DNA from: Terrimicrobiaceae bacterium
GTDB taxonomy: Bacteria; Verrucomicrobiota; Verrucomicrobiia; Chthoniobacterales; JAATET01
Length of the DNA: 35,740 nt
NCBI GenBank assembly: GCA_028713285.1
Contig: JAQTOP010000030.1
Location: 1-35,740, forward strand
Reading direction: 5' to 3'
Part shown: one piece after another, positions 7,022-14,050 of the stretch
Position numbering within the stretch: the stretch's first letter is position 1
Layout: each line of letters starts with the position of its first letter
Notes under the pieces: generated by a model
Told to the model about the DNA's origin: nothing
Database searches by the model: none
Seen by the model: only the letters and a program-made list of their open reading frames with translations
Program-made: the position numbers and the translations under genes

Positions 7022-8103
7022 CCGCGCAGCGCGCGGCGCACCGATTCGACGTCTGGCTCGGCCTCGATGGGCGAGTAGTCGCGGCCGCGCATCGCGGTGT
7101 CGGAATCTTTCAGGCCGTGGCCGGTGACCGTGCAGACGATGTCGCCCCCGTCGGGCACCGAGGAAAACGGGGAGGGGTGGTTCGGGACCGCAAGGCATTT
7201 GAACAGGCCGGCGATGGATGCGGCGCTCGCCGGCTCGACGAAAATGCCCTCGTGCTGGGCGAGCCACGCTTGGGCTGCGAGAATTTCCTCATCAGTGACG
7301 ATGTCGATGCCGCCACTGGATTCCGCGATGGCGGCTTTCGCGCCCTGCCAGCTCGCGGGATTGCCGATGCGGATCGCGCTCGCCGCCGTCTCGGGATTCT
7401 CGATGACGCGATTGTGGAAGATGGGTGCGGAACCGGACGCCTGGTAACCGAGCATGCGGGGCAGGCGGGTCGATTTCCCAGCGGCGTGGAACTCCCGGTA
7501 GCCCTGCCAGTAGGCCGTGATGTTGCCGGCGTTGCCGACCGGAAGAATGTGCAGATCGGGTGCGTCGCCGAGTTCGTCGATGATCTCGAACGACGCGGTT
7601 TTCTGGCCCTCGATGCGATTGGGGTTGATCGAGTTCACGATGGCGACCGATCCGTCGGCGCCGAGTTCGCGCACGAGGCGCAGCGCGTCGTCGAAGTTTC
7701 CGCGAATCGCGACGACCGTCGCTCCATAGACGAACGCCTGCACGAGCTTGCCCATCGCGATCTTACCAGCGGGCAGAATCACCGCGCACTTCAGGCCGCC
7801 GCGGGCGGCGTAGGCGGCGGCGGAGGCGGAAGTGTTGCCAGTCGAGGCGCAGACGACCGTGGTCGCGCCGGCCTCGGCGGCCTTCGACATGGCGAGCGTC
7901 ATGCCGCGGTCCTTGAACGAGCCGGTGGGGTTGAGTCCCTCGAATTTGAGGAATACACGGCGCGCGGAGAGATCGCTGAGGTGCGGCGAGTAGATGAGGG
8001 GGGTGGAGCCTTCGTTGAGCGAGATGACGGGAGTGGCGTCGGTGACCGGCAGGTGGGCGTGGTAGCGCGCGATCACTCCGCGGTCGTGAGGCAGAAACTT
8101 CAT
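7018..8103 (-). CDS. thrC: Threonine synthase
   Basis: The enzyme converts O-phosphohomoserine to threonine using pyridoxal phosphate. The 361-residue protein is of the short class. It has NEGSTPLIYSP at residues 30-40, the PLP-lysine motif NPTGSFKDRGM with K64, the CASTGNTSASAAAYAARGG segment, and the PLP-phosphate loop LPVGNAGNITAYW. The phosphate-binding C-terminal segment TVTGHGLKD is also typical. I use the ATG at 8103. A TTG two codons upstream is possible. It starts only 7 bp after the hom stop codon, so the two form an operon delivering homoserine to threonine. (Homoserine kinase is not in this window.) The 3' end overlaps the convergent histone-like gene by four bases, leaving no room for a terminator between them. 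Confidence 0.97.
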   Translation of the reverse strand: MKFLPHDRGVIARYHAHLPVTDATPVISLNEGSTPLIYSPHLSDLSARRVFLKFEGLNPTGSFKDRGMTLAMSKAAEAGATTVVCASTGNTSASAAAYAARGGLKCAVILPAGKIAMGKLVQAFVYGATVVAIRGNFDDALRLVRELGADGSVAIVNSINPNRIEGQKTASFEIIDELGDAPDLHILPVGNAGNITAYWQGYREFHAAGKSTRLPRMLGYQASGSAPIFHNRVIENPETAASAIRIGNPASWQGAKAAIAESSGGIDIVTDEEILAAQAWLAQHEGIFVEPASAASIAGLFKCLAVPNHPSPFSSVPDGGDIVCTVTGHGLKDSDTAMRGRDYSPIEAEPDVESVRRALRG

Positions 8104-8110
8104 CGGCAAG

Positions 8111-9421
8111 TCAGGTGAAGTTTTCCACCGGAAGGAGCGTGGGCTCGGCTTTTACGCAACCCAATGCGGCGATCTCCGCAGCGGCTGCCCGCATGCGACC
8201 AAATGTTGCGTCATGAATCATCAGGACGAGCGGCAGCGGGCCGGGCTCGTGCGACTCGGGCTGGATGACGGACGAGATTCCAATGCCGGCGTCCCCGAGG
8301 ATGCCGGCGATCTGCGCGAGGACGCCCGGGGTGTCATCGACGAGCAGGCGGAGGTAAAATTGCGAGACAGCATCCTCGCTGGGTTTCAATTTCCCGTAGA
8401 GGTCGTGCGAGGTGAAGCCGTAGCAGCGGCGAGGTGATTTCAGCGCGACGACGGTTTCGGCGAGGTCGGCGATGACGGAACTCGCGGTTGGATCCTGCCC
8501 TGCGCCGCGACCGTAAAACAACGCCTCGCCCACGACGTCGCCGCGCAGCCATACGGCATTGAAGACGCCGTGGACCGAGGCGAGCACGTGGCTCTTCGGG
8601 ATCAGGGTGGGACACACGCGCACCTCGATGGCGCTGGAGGCATCGGCCTTGATTGTGGAAAGCAGCTTGACCACATAACCGAGCTGTGCGGCAAACTTGA
8701 CATCGTCGCGCGTGAGCCGGTCGATGCCGGCAACGTATACGTCCTCGGATCGCACCCAGAAGCCGTAGGCGAGCGAGGCGAGAATGATCGCCTTGTGAGC
8801 GGCATCCCAGCCGTTCACGTCGAGCGTGGGATCGGCCTCCGCGTAGCCTAGAGACTGCGCCTCGGCCAGGGCGTCTGCGAAATCGAGCCCCGCGTCGGTC
8901 ATGCGGGTGAGAATATAGTTGCTGGTGCCGTTCAGGATGCCGTGAATGCTCTCGAAGCGATTCGCGATGAACGCCTCGCGCACGGTCTTGATGATGGGGA
9001 TGCCTCCGGCAACCGCCGCCTCGTAAAAAATGGGAGTGCGCCGCTCGCGCGCGAGTTGGAACAGCTCGGCGCCGTGCTCGGCGAGCAGTGCCTTGTTGCC
9101 GGTAATGACGATTTTGCCCGCCCGAATGGCATCGCGGACAAAGGGGAGTGCCGCGTCGATGCCGCCGATCAATTCGACGACGACGCGAATTTCCGGATCG
9201 GTCAGGAGTTCCCCGAGATCCGTGGTGAAGAGGCCCGCCGGGGCGGGGACGGAGCGAGGTTTCGCGAGGCCGCGAACAGCAATTCGCCGAATCTCGAATT
9301 CCGCGCCGAGCCGCTGCGCGAGCAGTGCACGATTCGCTTCGAGGTTCTTGTAAACGCCGCTGCCGACGGTGCCGAAGCCGGCCAGGCCGATGCCGATCGA
9401 ATCCATGTGAGCCGGAAACAT
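8111..9421 (-). CDS. hom: Homoserine dehydrogenase with C-terminal ACT domain
   Basis: The enzyme reduces aspartate-4-semialdehyde to homoserine with NAD(P)H. The N-terminus has the Rossmann motif GLAGFGTVGSGV. The core has TGNKALLAEHG, EAAVAGGIPIIK, and the signature region GILNGTSNYILTRM with EADPTLDVNGWDAAHK, which contains the catalytic aspartate/lysine segment. The final ~80 residues form an ACT domain (FYLRLLVDDTPGVLAQIAGILGD...), which gives threonine feedback sensitivity in this family. The total of 436 residues is normal for the stand-alone enzyme. The ATG at 9421 gives the longest form. The ATG at 9406 (MDSIGIGLAGFG) is equally plausible and closer to the usual family start. hom is first in an operon with thrC. 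Confidence 0.97.
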   Translation of the reverse strand: MFPAHMDSIGIGLAGFGTVGSGVYKNLEANRALLAQRLGAEFEIRRIAVRGLAKPRSVPAPAGLFTTDLGELLTDPEIRVVVELIGGIDAALPFVRDAIRAGKIVITGNKALLAEHGAELFQLARERRTPIFYEAAVAGGIPIIKTVREAFIANRFESIHGILNGTSNYILTRMTDAGLDFADALAEAQSLGYAEADPTLDVNGWDAAHKAIILASLAYGFWVRSEDVYVAGIDRLTRDDVKFAAQLGYVVKLLSTIKADASSAIEVRVCPTLIPKSHVLASVHGVFNAVWLRGDVVGEALFYGRGAGQDPTASSVIADLAETVVALKSPRRCYGFTSHDLYGKLKPSEDAVSQFYLRLLVDDTPGVLAQIAGILGDAGIGISSVIQPESHEPGPLPLVLMIHDATFGRMRAAAAEIAALGCVKAEPTLLPVENFT

Positions 9422-9852
9422 TCACCGAGCGCGTCGCAGGGTGTAAAGGAGTTTCGGAGCGCGGCATTGCGGCTCGAGGCTGGAGATCAGTCGGGACGAA
9501 TCTACTTGATGGACCGATGGGCCGGCGGCATACGGCTCAGGTATTGACGACTCTAGTCATTTATTGCTATGCATTTCCGGATTGAGCCTTCGATCCTTGG
9601 TTCCGCGGATTCCTTTCGATTTTTTTCTGCAGCCTGCCTTTTCCGGCGGCCTTCGCGCAGCCATGCTCAAGCGAAAGTTGCAGCGACAATGCAACGGTGA
9701 TTCCCGCCGGGATGTGAAATCCGCGCCATGTCTTCGACAACCCAGTGCTGCTTTGTATTTCCAGGTTCCCCACCGGTCACGGCTTGGAGCACGGTTGCAA
9801 GAGGGTTCTCGCTCTGGTATCGGGGAGTTGGTATTTTAAGGGATTGGATCCG
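9422..9852. other. Poorly coding gap upstream of the relic kinase; possible weak promoter
   Basis: I see no convincing gene in this stretch. Short ORFs on both strands lack family motifs. A weak plus-strand promoter candidate is TTGACG (9544-9549) with TATGCA (9568-9573), spacer 18, preceded by the TG of an extended -10 element (9565-9566). It would read toward the relic kinase and the FixJ-like regulator. The upstream part of a decayed kinase gene may lie here beyond recognition. Confidence 0.35.
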
Positions 9853-10101
9853 ATGCAGGAGGTTGTGGTTTCAATCGGCAGAGTTGGCAGTAAGGTGTCG
9901 CACGGTAGTGTGCGACCCAGCGGCTCGATTCCTTCGCCGCACGGAGAGTGCCCTTTTGAGCCGTTCAATTCCGGCGAATGCAGCGGGATGCGAGCCGGAT
10001 TGACTCCCGGACTTTTTCATTCCGATGCTGAGAGAGCGGGGGAAAGCGGCGGAGGCAGCTTTCGCTTCACCATGCCGGAAGGCGGCTTTCTGCGCGTATG
10101 A
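9853..10101 (+). pseudogene. Decayed C-terminal fragment of a FixL-type histidine kinase
   Basis: An 82-codon open stretch ends in pieces that align in order with the ATP-binding domain of FixL/NtrB-type kinases. FEPF (residues 35-38) corresponds to the F-box, where intact proteins read FEPFxTTK. GMRAGL (45-50) corresponds to the G2 box GMGxGL. GGGSFRFTMP (66-75) corresponds to the usual final strand GxxFRFTLP. The spacing between the second and third pieces is about a dozen residues shorter than normal. The H-box, N-box and G1 box are not recognisable. Its TGA overlaps the ATG of the FixJ-like regulator by four bases, exactly the layout of an intact kinase-regulator operon. I infer loss of the kinase with retention of the coupled end. 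Chance resemblance is possible because the pieces are short. Confidence 0.5.
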
Positions 10102-10730
10102 GTTCGTCCGGCGGCCTTGTCTTTTTGATCGATGACGATCCTTCGGTGCGAAGGTTGTTCGCCAGACACTTGACTTCCGCAGGCTACACGGTCGAGACCT
10201 TCGACTCAGCCTCGACTTTCCTTGCTCGCAAGGCGCACGACGGTCCGACCTGTCTGATCCTCGACGTACAGATGCCGGGAATTGATGGATTGGGCCTGCA
10301 GGACACGCTGGTCGAGAGAGAGCGGGACGAGCAGATTGTCTTTATCAGCGGACACTCCGACGTTCCGATATCGGTGAAGGCGATGAAGGCGGGCGCTGTG
10401 GATTTCCTTCCCAAACCACTGGATCCTGGAATGCTCCTGACGTCCGTCGCGCTTGCACTAGCTCGTTCAGCAGAGCGACGGCGCAAACGCCTTGATCGGG
10501 CCGCCGCCCGGGCAAAAATCAAAACGCTCACACCCCGGGAGTTGGAGGTGCTGCGATTGGTGATCTCAGGACTGCTCAACAAGCAGATCGGCGCTGAACT
10601 CGGAACAACGGAAAAGACCGTTAAGGTTCACCGGGGGAGGATGTTGGAAAAGCTTGGCGTAACCTCGGTGGCCGAGTTGGTGCGCTTCGCCGAAACTGCG
10701 GAAATCTCCGCGGCACCGGGTAGGACTTAG
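10098..10730 (+). CDS. FixJ/NarL-type response regulator (receiver plus LuxR-type HTH)
   Basis: This is a 210-residue two-component transcription factor. The receiver domain (about residues 6-120) has the acidic pocket D12-D14 in FLIDDDPSV, phosphoacceptor D56 in LILDVQMPG, S84 in FISGHSDVP and K106 in FLPKPLD, so all switch residues are intact. The LuxR-type helix-turn-helix (about 143-205) reads LTPRELEVLRLVISGL followed by NKQIGAELGTTEKTVKVHR, the FixJ signature. It should be activated by phosphorylation. The kinase expected just upstream appears to be only a relic, so phosphate must come from an unlinked kinase or a small-molecule donor. Its target genes are unknown. An 18-bp palindrome begins at its stop codon and may be an operator of this or another regulator. 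Confidence 0.94.
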   Translation: MSSSGGLVFLIDDDPSVRRLFARHLTSAGYTVETFDSASTFLARKAHDGPTCLILDVQMPGIDGLGLQDTLVERERDEQIVFISGHSDVPISVKAMKAGAVDFLPKPLDPGMLLTSVALALARSAERRRKRLDRAAARAKIKTLTPRELEVLRLVISGLLNKQIGAELGTTEKTVKVHRGRMLEKLGVTSVAELVRFAETAEISAAPGRT

Positions 10731-10756
10731 GTCCAATTGGACCTAGGTCCAATAGG
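10728..10756. promoter_or_regulatory. 18-bp perfect palindrome with an extra half-site (TAGGTCCAAT)
   Basis: Positions 10728-10745 read TAGGTCCAATTGGACCTA, identical to its reverse complement. A further direct half-site TAGGTCCAAT starts at 10744, overlapping the end of the palindrome. The first three bases are the stop codon of the FixJ-like gene. There is no T-tract, so a dimer-binding operator is more likely than a terminator. Which protein binds it is not known. Confidence 0.55.
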
Positions 10757-10786
10757 CAGTGGCAGATTGCCTGCTATAGACGGGGA

Positions 10787-10803
10787 TAGTCCAGACCGGA
10801 CTA
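10787..10803. promoter_or_regulatory. Inverted repeat TAGTCC-N5-GGACTA
   Basis: Two 6-bp arms (10787-10792 and 10798-10803) are separated by AGACC. The half-site TAGTCC resembles the TAGGTCC half-site of the perfect palindrome 40 bp upstream. This suggests a second, weaker binding site for the same regulator. Confidence 0.4.
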
Positions 10804-11327
10804 CCCGAAATGCCGAAGCAAGACACACCGACTCCTGATTCAAGTTGCGCCGCCGCCGGCGATCTATTGATACACCGGGCTTGCTCTCAGCTCCGTCCGT
10901 CTGGCTGCTTGCTGCCGCGCCATGGTGGATGCTGCGGGGAACGCGTGGCCGGCGAATGGACAATTCGCAACAGCGCGTTGCTGTCCTCTTCGTCGAGGCA
11001 ACCGGAAAAGGTGCCGTCCTCGAGACTCAATGAGCAAACAGTCTGCACGGAGAATAGTGAGACTTGCCGGATTTCACCGCGGCGAATTCGAGCGACCAAC
11101 CCATCCGGCCTGATTTGCAGGATCGCTTGTGGCCGGACGCCGCAATTCTTGAACGCCTCCGAGGATGAAGGCGCTCATTCAGCGAAACGCCCCCCGGGAA
11201 TCAATCACACACCGACAGAAGACGCCATAAACGGGGGTGCCGTCCGCGATTGCCGCGATCCAGAGATCGGGGCAGGGCCGCATTCACGCTGAGAACATAC
11301 GGAGAAAAATCCACTGCGAATACTGCC
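10804..11327. other. Non-coding or unrecognised stretch between two response regulators
   Basis: A 160-codon plus-strand ORF (10810-11292) and several shorter ORFs are open here. None shows a family motif, a ribosome-binding site or protein-like composition (it is rich in R, S, P and C, as is usual for out-of-frame GC-rich DNA). I see no kinase domain. The stretch may hold the regulatory region of the LytTR gene and remains of lost genes. Confidence 0.4.
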
Positions 11328-12038
11328 ATGCTAATTCTATTAATCACCGAACGATCTCGCCAGAAGAGCGATCTCCGAAGCTTGCTGAAAGAAGTCGGCA
11401 AATCGATTGAGACTACCGTCGTTACCACTCCGCTGGCGGCTCTTCAGGCGCTCCAGACGACAAAATACGACGGGGTGCTCTTCGATATCAAACTGCCCGC
11501 CCGCGCGTATGTCAAAGTGATGCGAACCCTCGGCACACAGTGGCCGCCATTCGCTTTTGTGACGACGCAGCCGCAATTCGCCATCGACGCCTTTGAACTC
11601 GGCGCAATCGATTACATCATCAAACCGGTCGCTCCGGATCGCCTGGAACTCGCGTTGGAACGCATGGAGGCGAAGGCGCGCTCAGCCGCCCCGGCGGTGC
11701 CGCTTCCGGAGGATAACAAGATCGTCCTGCGCGACAGGGATAACGTCTGGCTGCTGAAACCGAAGGAAATCCAATCGATTCAGGCCGTTCAGAATTACTG
11801 CAAGATCAATTTTGGCAAGGAGCATGTCCTGATCCGGCGTCCACTTAAGTTGCTCAGCGAAAAGCTGGCTCCTCACGGCTTCTTCCGGATCAGCCGGGAC
11901 TGGATTGTAAATATCGGGCAGGTTGAAAAGTGCTCCGTGACGGTGGCAAAGAACCTTAAGGTTCGCATGAACGGCGGAATGGAACTCGACATGTCCCGGC
12001 GCCAGACCCTGGCGTTTCGTCAATTGTTCACCCTTTAA
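11328..12038 (+). CDS. LytTR-type response regulator (LytR/AlgR family)
   Basis: The 236-residue protein has a receiver domain (about residues 1-115) and a LytTR DNA-binding domain (about 130-236). The receiver keeps D53 in GVLFDIKLP, T79/T80 in FVTTQP and K99 in DYIIKPV. The usual acidic pair near the N-terminus is reduced to T7-E8 in LLITERS, which may weaken metal binding and phosphorylation. The LytTR domain has KIVLRDRDNVWLLKPKEI and VQNYCKINFG, then FFRISRDWIVNIGQVEK, the typical (R-x-H/R-x-S-x-x-V/I-N) segment. Family members often control extracellular polysaccharide, fimbriae or toxins. The ATG at 11328 fits the first receiver strand. No adjacent LytS-type sensor is present. It lies convergent to the polysaccharide locus, whose last gene ends 84 bp away. 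Confidence 0.93.
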   Translation: MLILLITERSRQKSDLRSLLKEVGKSIETTVVTTPLAALQALQTTKYDGVLFDIKLPARAYVKVMRTLGTQWPPFAFVTTQPQFAIDAFELGAIDYIIKPVAPDRLELALERMEAKARSAAPAVPLPEDNKIVLRDRDNVWLLKPKEIQSIQAVQNYCKINFGKEHVLIRRPLKLLSEKLAPHGFFRISRDWIVNIGQVEKCSVTVAKNLKVRMNGGMELDMSRRQTLAFRQLFTL

Positions 12039-12097
12039 AGAGGGGCGATATTGACTTTCGGGGGGAGTCCACCGATTTATTCAAGCACCGGCTGCGT

Positions 12098-12119
12098 GGC
12101 ATGCTTTCGCGGGCATGCC
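12098..12119. terminator. Possible hairpin between convergent LytTR regulator and WecG-like gene
   Basis: GGCATGC (12098-12104) and GCATGCC (12113-12119) can form a 7-bp stem with an 8-base loop in the 83-bp convergent gap. There is no T-tract on either side, so intrinsic termination is doubtful. It is recorded as a structure of unknown function. Confidence 0.3.
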
Positions 12120-12121
12120 GG

Positions 12122-12886
12122 TTACCTGATCCGCATGTCCGGAAGGCGGGATCGATATCTTAGGATAACCCAAAAGATGTCTTTCGCCTCCCAGTAGCGG
12201 GGCACGAATTTCGTGGGTGCGGAAAGGCACCGCAGGAACCAACCGCAGTATAGTCTGTCGGCCCATCCAGGGATATTCGCCTGGCGGCCGGAAAGGAAGG
12301 CAATCGCGGCTCCGGTGCAGATGATCGCCGTATTGTCCGCGAGTTCGCGTTTCAACCACCAGCCGAGTTGCTCCTGCGTTCCTCCACCGATATTGAGAAT
12401 GACATATCGCGGGCGCTTTTCCCGGATGATGCGCGCCAGCTCGGGATCGACGATGCCGCCATCCTTGTCCCGCTTATACATTGGGGCGAGATAGCAGTCA
12501 TCCTCCGAGAGATGCTCAAAACCGTTCTTGCGAAGCCAGTCGAGATTGTCCATCAGGTCGTTTTTGGACGGCATCACCCAGAATGTCGCGCCCGGTTCTC
12601 GAAACGAAGCCTCCCCGACCAACGCCCTAAGGTATTGGAGACCGGACAGTCTGCGCAGACGATACTTGGGACGAAAGGCATGCAGGATGTTCCACGCCAG
12701 TACCATTGCCCCACTGTCGGGCAGAATGAGATCCGCCCCCTGGACCGCCGCCCGATAGGCCATATCGCGCGGCAGGTCGCACGCGATGCCCGGCCCGGAA
12801 GGAGCCAGCACAAGTCCACCCTCTCCCGTACGGCGGACTGTATCCGCCTCGGAGCCTTCAAAGAACTCGATTCCCGATATTTGCAT
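12122..12886 (-). CDS. WecG/TagA/CpsF-family glycosyltransferase (GT26)
   Basis: The family transfers an N-acetylmannosamine-type or glucosyl residue to a lipid-linked acceptor at the cytoplasmic face of the membrane. Visible features in the 254-residue protein are ADLILPDSGAMVLAW (usual form ADLVLPDGxGVV), the central RPRYVILNIGGGTQEQLG block (usual GxGxPxQExW), ICTGAAIAFLSG (usual GVGGAFDFLAG), and the C-terminal tryptophan/arginine-rich tail CGWFLRCLSAPTKFVPRYW. The motifs are recognisable but divergent, so the sugar should not be assumed to be ManNAc. The ATG at 12886 has a good Shine-Dalgarno, GAGGGG, nine bases upstream. A GTG at 12910 would extend it by eight residues. It overlaps the preceding GT2 gene by 29 bp and is the promoter-distal gene of the polysaccharide locus. 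Confidence 0.87.
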   Translation of the reverse strand: MQISGIEFFEGSEADTVRRTGEGGLVLAPSGPGIACDLPRDMAYRAAVQGADLILPDSGAMVLAWNILHAFRPKYRLRRLSGLQYLRALVGEASFREPGATFWVMPSKNDLMDNLDWLRKNGFEHLSEDDCYLAPMYKRDKDGGIVDPELARIIREKRPRYVILNIGGGTQEQLGWWLKRELADNTAIICTGAAIAFLSGRQANIPGWADRLYCGWFLRCLSAPTKFVPRYWEAKDIFWVILRYRSRLPDMRIR

Positions 12887-13721
12887 AACTTTTTTCCCCT
12901 CTTGTTCCACTGCGGCCTTGTGCCGATTGCATTTTCAACTGAATGATAAATTCGTAATACGCGATCATCGCGCAGTACCGGAATCCGGCGCTGCCATCGA
13001 GAAAGCCGCCTCGCAGCAGGTATGTGTATGCGAAGCGCCAGAGCGGCCAGCCCGGAATCCTGCTTACAAATGGCTTGAGCAGTTTGTTGCGCTGGGAGGG
13101 GTTTGCCACGAGGGCCTGCTTAAGTGATACTGGCGCGGCGACGCGTTCACCGGCCTCGAGCGTCGAATAGCGATTGTGCCGGTCGATCCAGGCCGACCAA
13201 CCTTTGCTAAATGCATAATGGAGATAGGGCTCACGGATGAATTCCAGACCGCCGACGACTTCCCCTTCCTTCTGGCCGTGACCGGCGTCGATGAATTTCA
13301 CCCGGCCGATGCGAACAAGTCTGAGTTGCCACTTCGGAAAATTGTCGGCCCGCTTGAGCCATACGCCATCAAGAATCATCTTCCAGCAGCAATAGAATCC
13401 GGCCATGTCCTTCGATGGCGAGGTGATTGCGCGCTGCACCGCCTCCTTGAAGGCAGGCGTGGCCACTTCGTCGGCATCCATGAATAGGACCCATTCCGTG
13501 GCGAAGCGATGGTTATCGAGAACCCAATTGCGCTGCTTCCCGAAGGATTCGAACGGATGCTCGATGAACCTCGCGTCATACTCGAAGGCTATGTCGCGTG
13601 TTCGATCCCCACTTCCCGAATCAAGCACTATTAGGTCTGCGAATCCTGCGAGGGCTGCGAGGCAGCGCGGAAGATCCGCCTCCTCGTTTTTGGTAAGGAT
13701 GATTGCGGTTATTTTTTTCAT
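12858..13721 (-). CDS. GT2 glycosyltransferase, WaaE/KdtX-like
   Basis: The 287-residue cytoplasmic protein has a GT-A fold start, MKKITAIILTKNEEADL, then LIVLDSGSGDRT and the metal/nucleotide motif FMDADE (D-x-D). The sequence FGKQRNWVL before the D-x-D and the downstream block FPKWQLRLVRIGRVKF are typical of the lipopolysaccharide-core WaaE-like group of GT2. The expected role is adding one hexose to a lipid-linked glycan from a UDP-sugar. The ATG at 13721 directly precedes the conserved fold. The longer upstream ORF to 13931 shows no protein-like features. It is followed by the WecG-like gene with a 29-bp overlap. A 329-bp gap with imperfect palindromes separates it from the rest of the locus, so the two genes may form a separate transcription unit. 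Confidence 0.92.
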   Translation of the reverse strand: MKKITAIILTKNEEADLPRCLAALAGFADLIVLDSGSGDRTRDIAFEYDARFIEHPFESFGKQRNWVLDNHRFATEWVLFMDADEVATPAFKEAVQRAITSPSKDMAGFYCCWKMILDGVWLKRADNFPKWQLRLVRIGRVKFIDAGHGQKEGEVVGGLEFIREPYLHYAFSKGWSAWIDRHNRYSTLEAGERVAAPVSLKQALVANPSQRNKLLKPFVSRIPGWPLWRFAYTYLLRGGFLDGSAGFRYCAMIAYYEFIIQLKMQSAQGRSGTRGEKSYANIGNRVL

Positions 13722-14050
13722 GTGCGTGCTGGTGGTTCGGCGCATCTCAACCGAGAAGGCCGAAGGTTGTTGGATGGACTGGAGGGAGCGAGTGAGCTGG
13801 TACAGTCGGACGGTCGTGGGCCGAAAGTCCGCTTCGTTCAGGCTGGAAAAGCCGGAGGGCCCGCGCGGGCGTGTCGTCTCAAAAGGGAACGGTCGATACC
13901 GGAGCAAGGGCCCCGGGAACCATTCAAACAAATCCGTTAACCTCTAATCCGAATCGCGGATGAGATATTAACGTTGATATGACGAAAATGGAGATCGCCT
14001 GCGGGAACGCCAGGTCGATCGAGTCCGAGGGGAGGGGCGCCGCGGCGGAA
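13722..14050. other. 329-bp gap in the polysaccharide locus with candidate regulatory repeats
   Basis: No gene is supported here. The gap contains an AT-richer island with the imperfect palindrome ATATTAACGTTGATAT (13965-13980, AACGTT core) and the inverted repeat ATCCG-N5-CGGAT (13947-13961). A GC palindrome, GCCCGCGCGGGC, lies at 13859-13870. The AT-rich island is well placed for a minus-strand promoter of the GT2 and WecG-like pair, but I could not assign clear -35 and -10 boxes. Confidence 0.4.

Noticed and set aside
9897-9916. Hairpin GTCGCAC-N6-GTGCGAC within the relic kinase
   Set aside because: A single 7-bp stem in GC-rich DNA, with no T-tract and no related copies nearby. It is probably incidental.
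10845-11033. Faint resemblance of VAVLFVEATGKGAVLET to sensor-domain sequences of some histidine kinases
   Set aside because: The match is too short and isolated to support a second kinase relic. There is no further kinase motif in the following 300 bases.
10810-11292. 160-codon plus-strand ORF between the two response regulators
   Set aside because: It has no ribosome-binding site and no recognisable motif, and its composition resembles out-of-frame DNA. It is described as an unrecognised gap.
13859-13870. GC-only palindrome GCCCGCGCGGGC
   Set aside because: Short GC palindromes are common at this base composition. There is no T-tract and no context suggesting a terminator.
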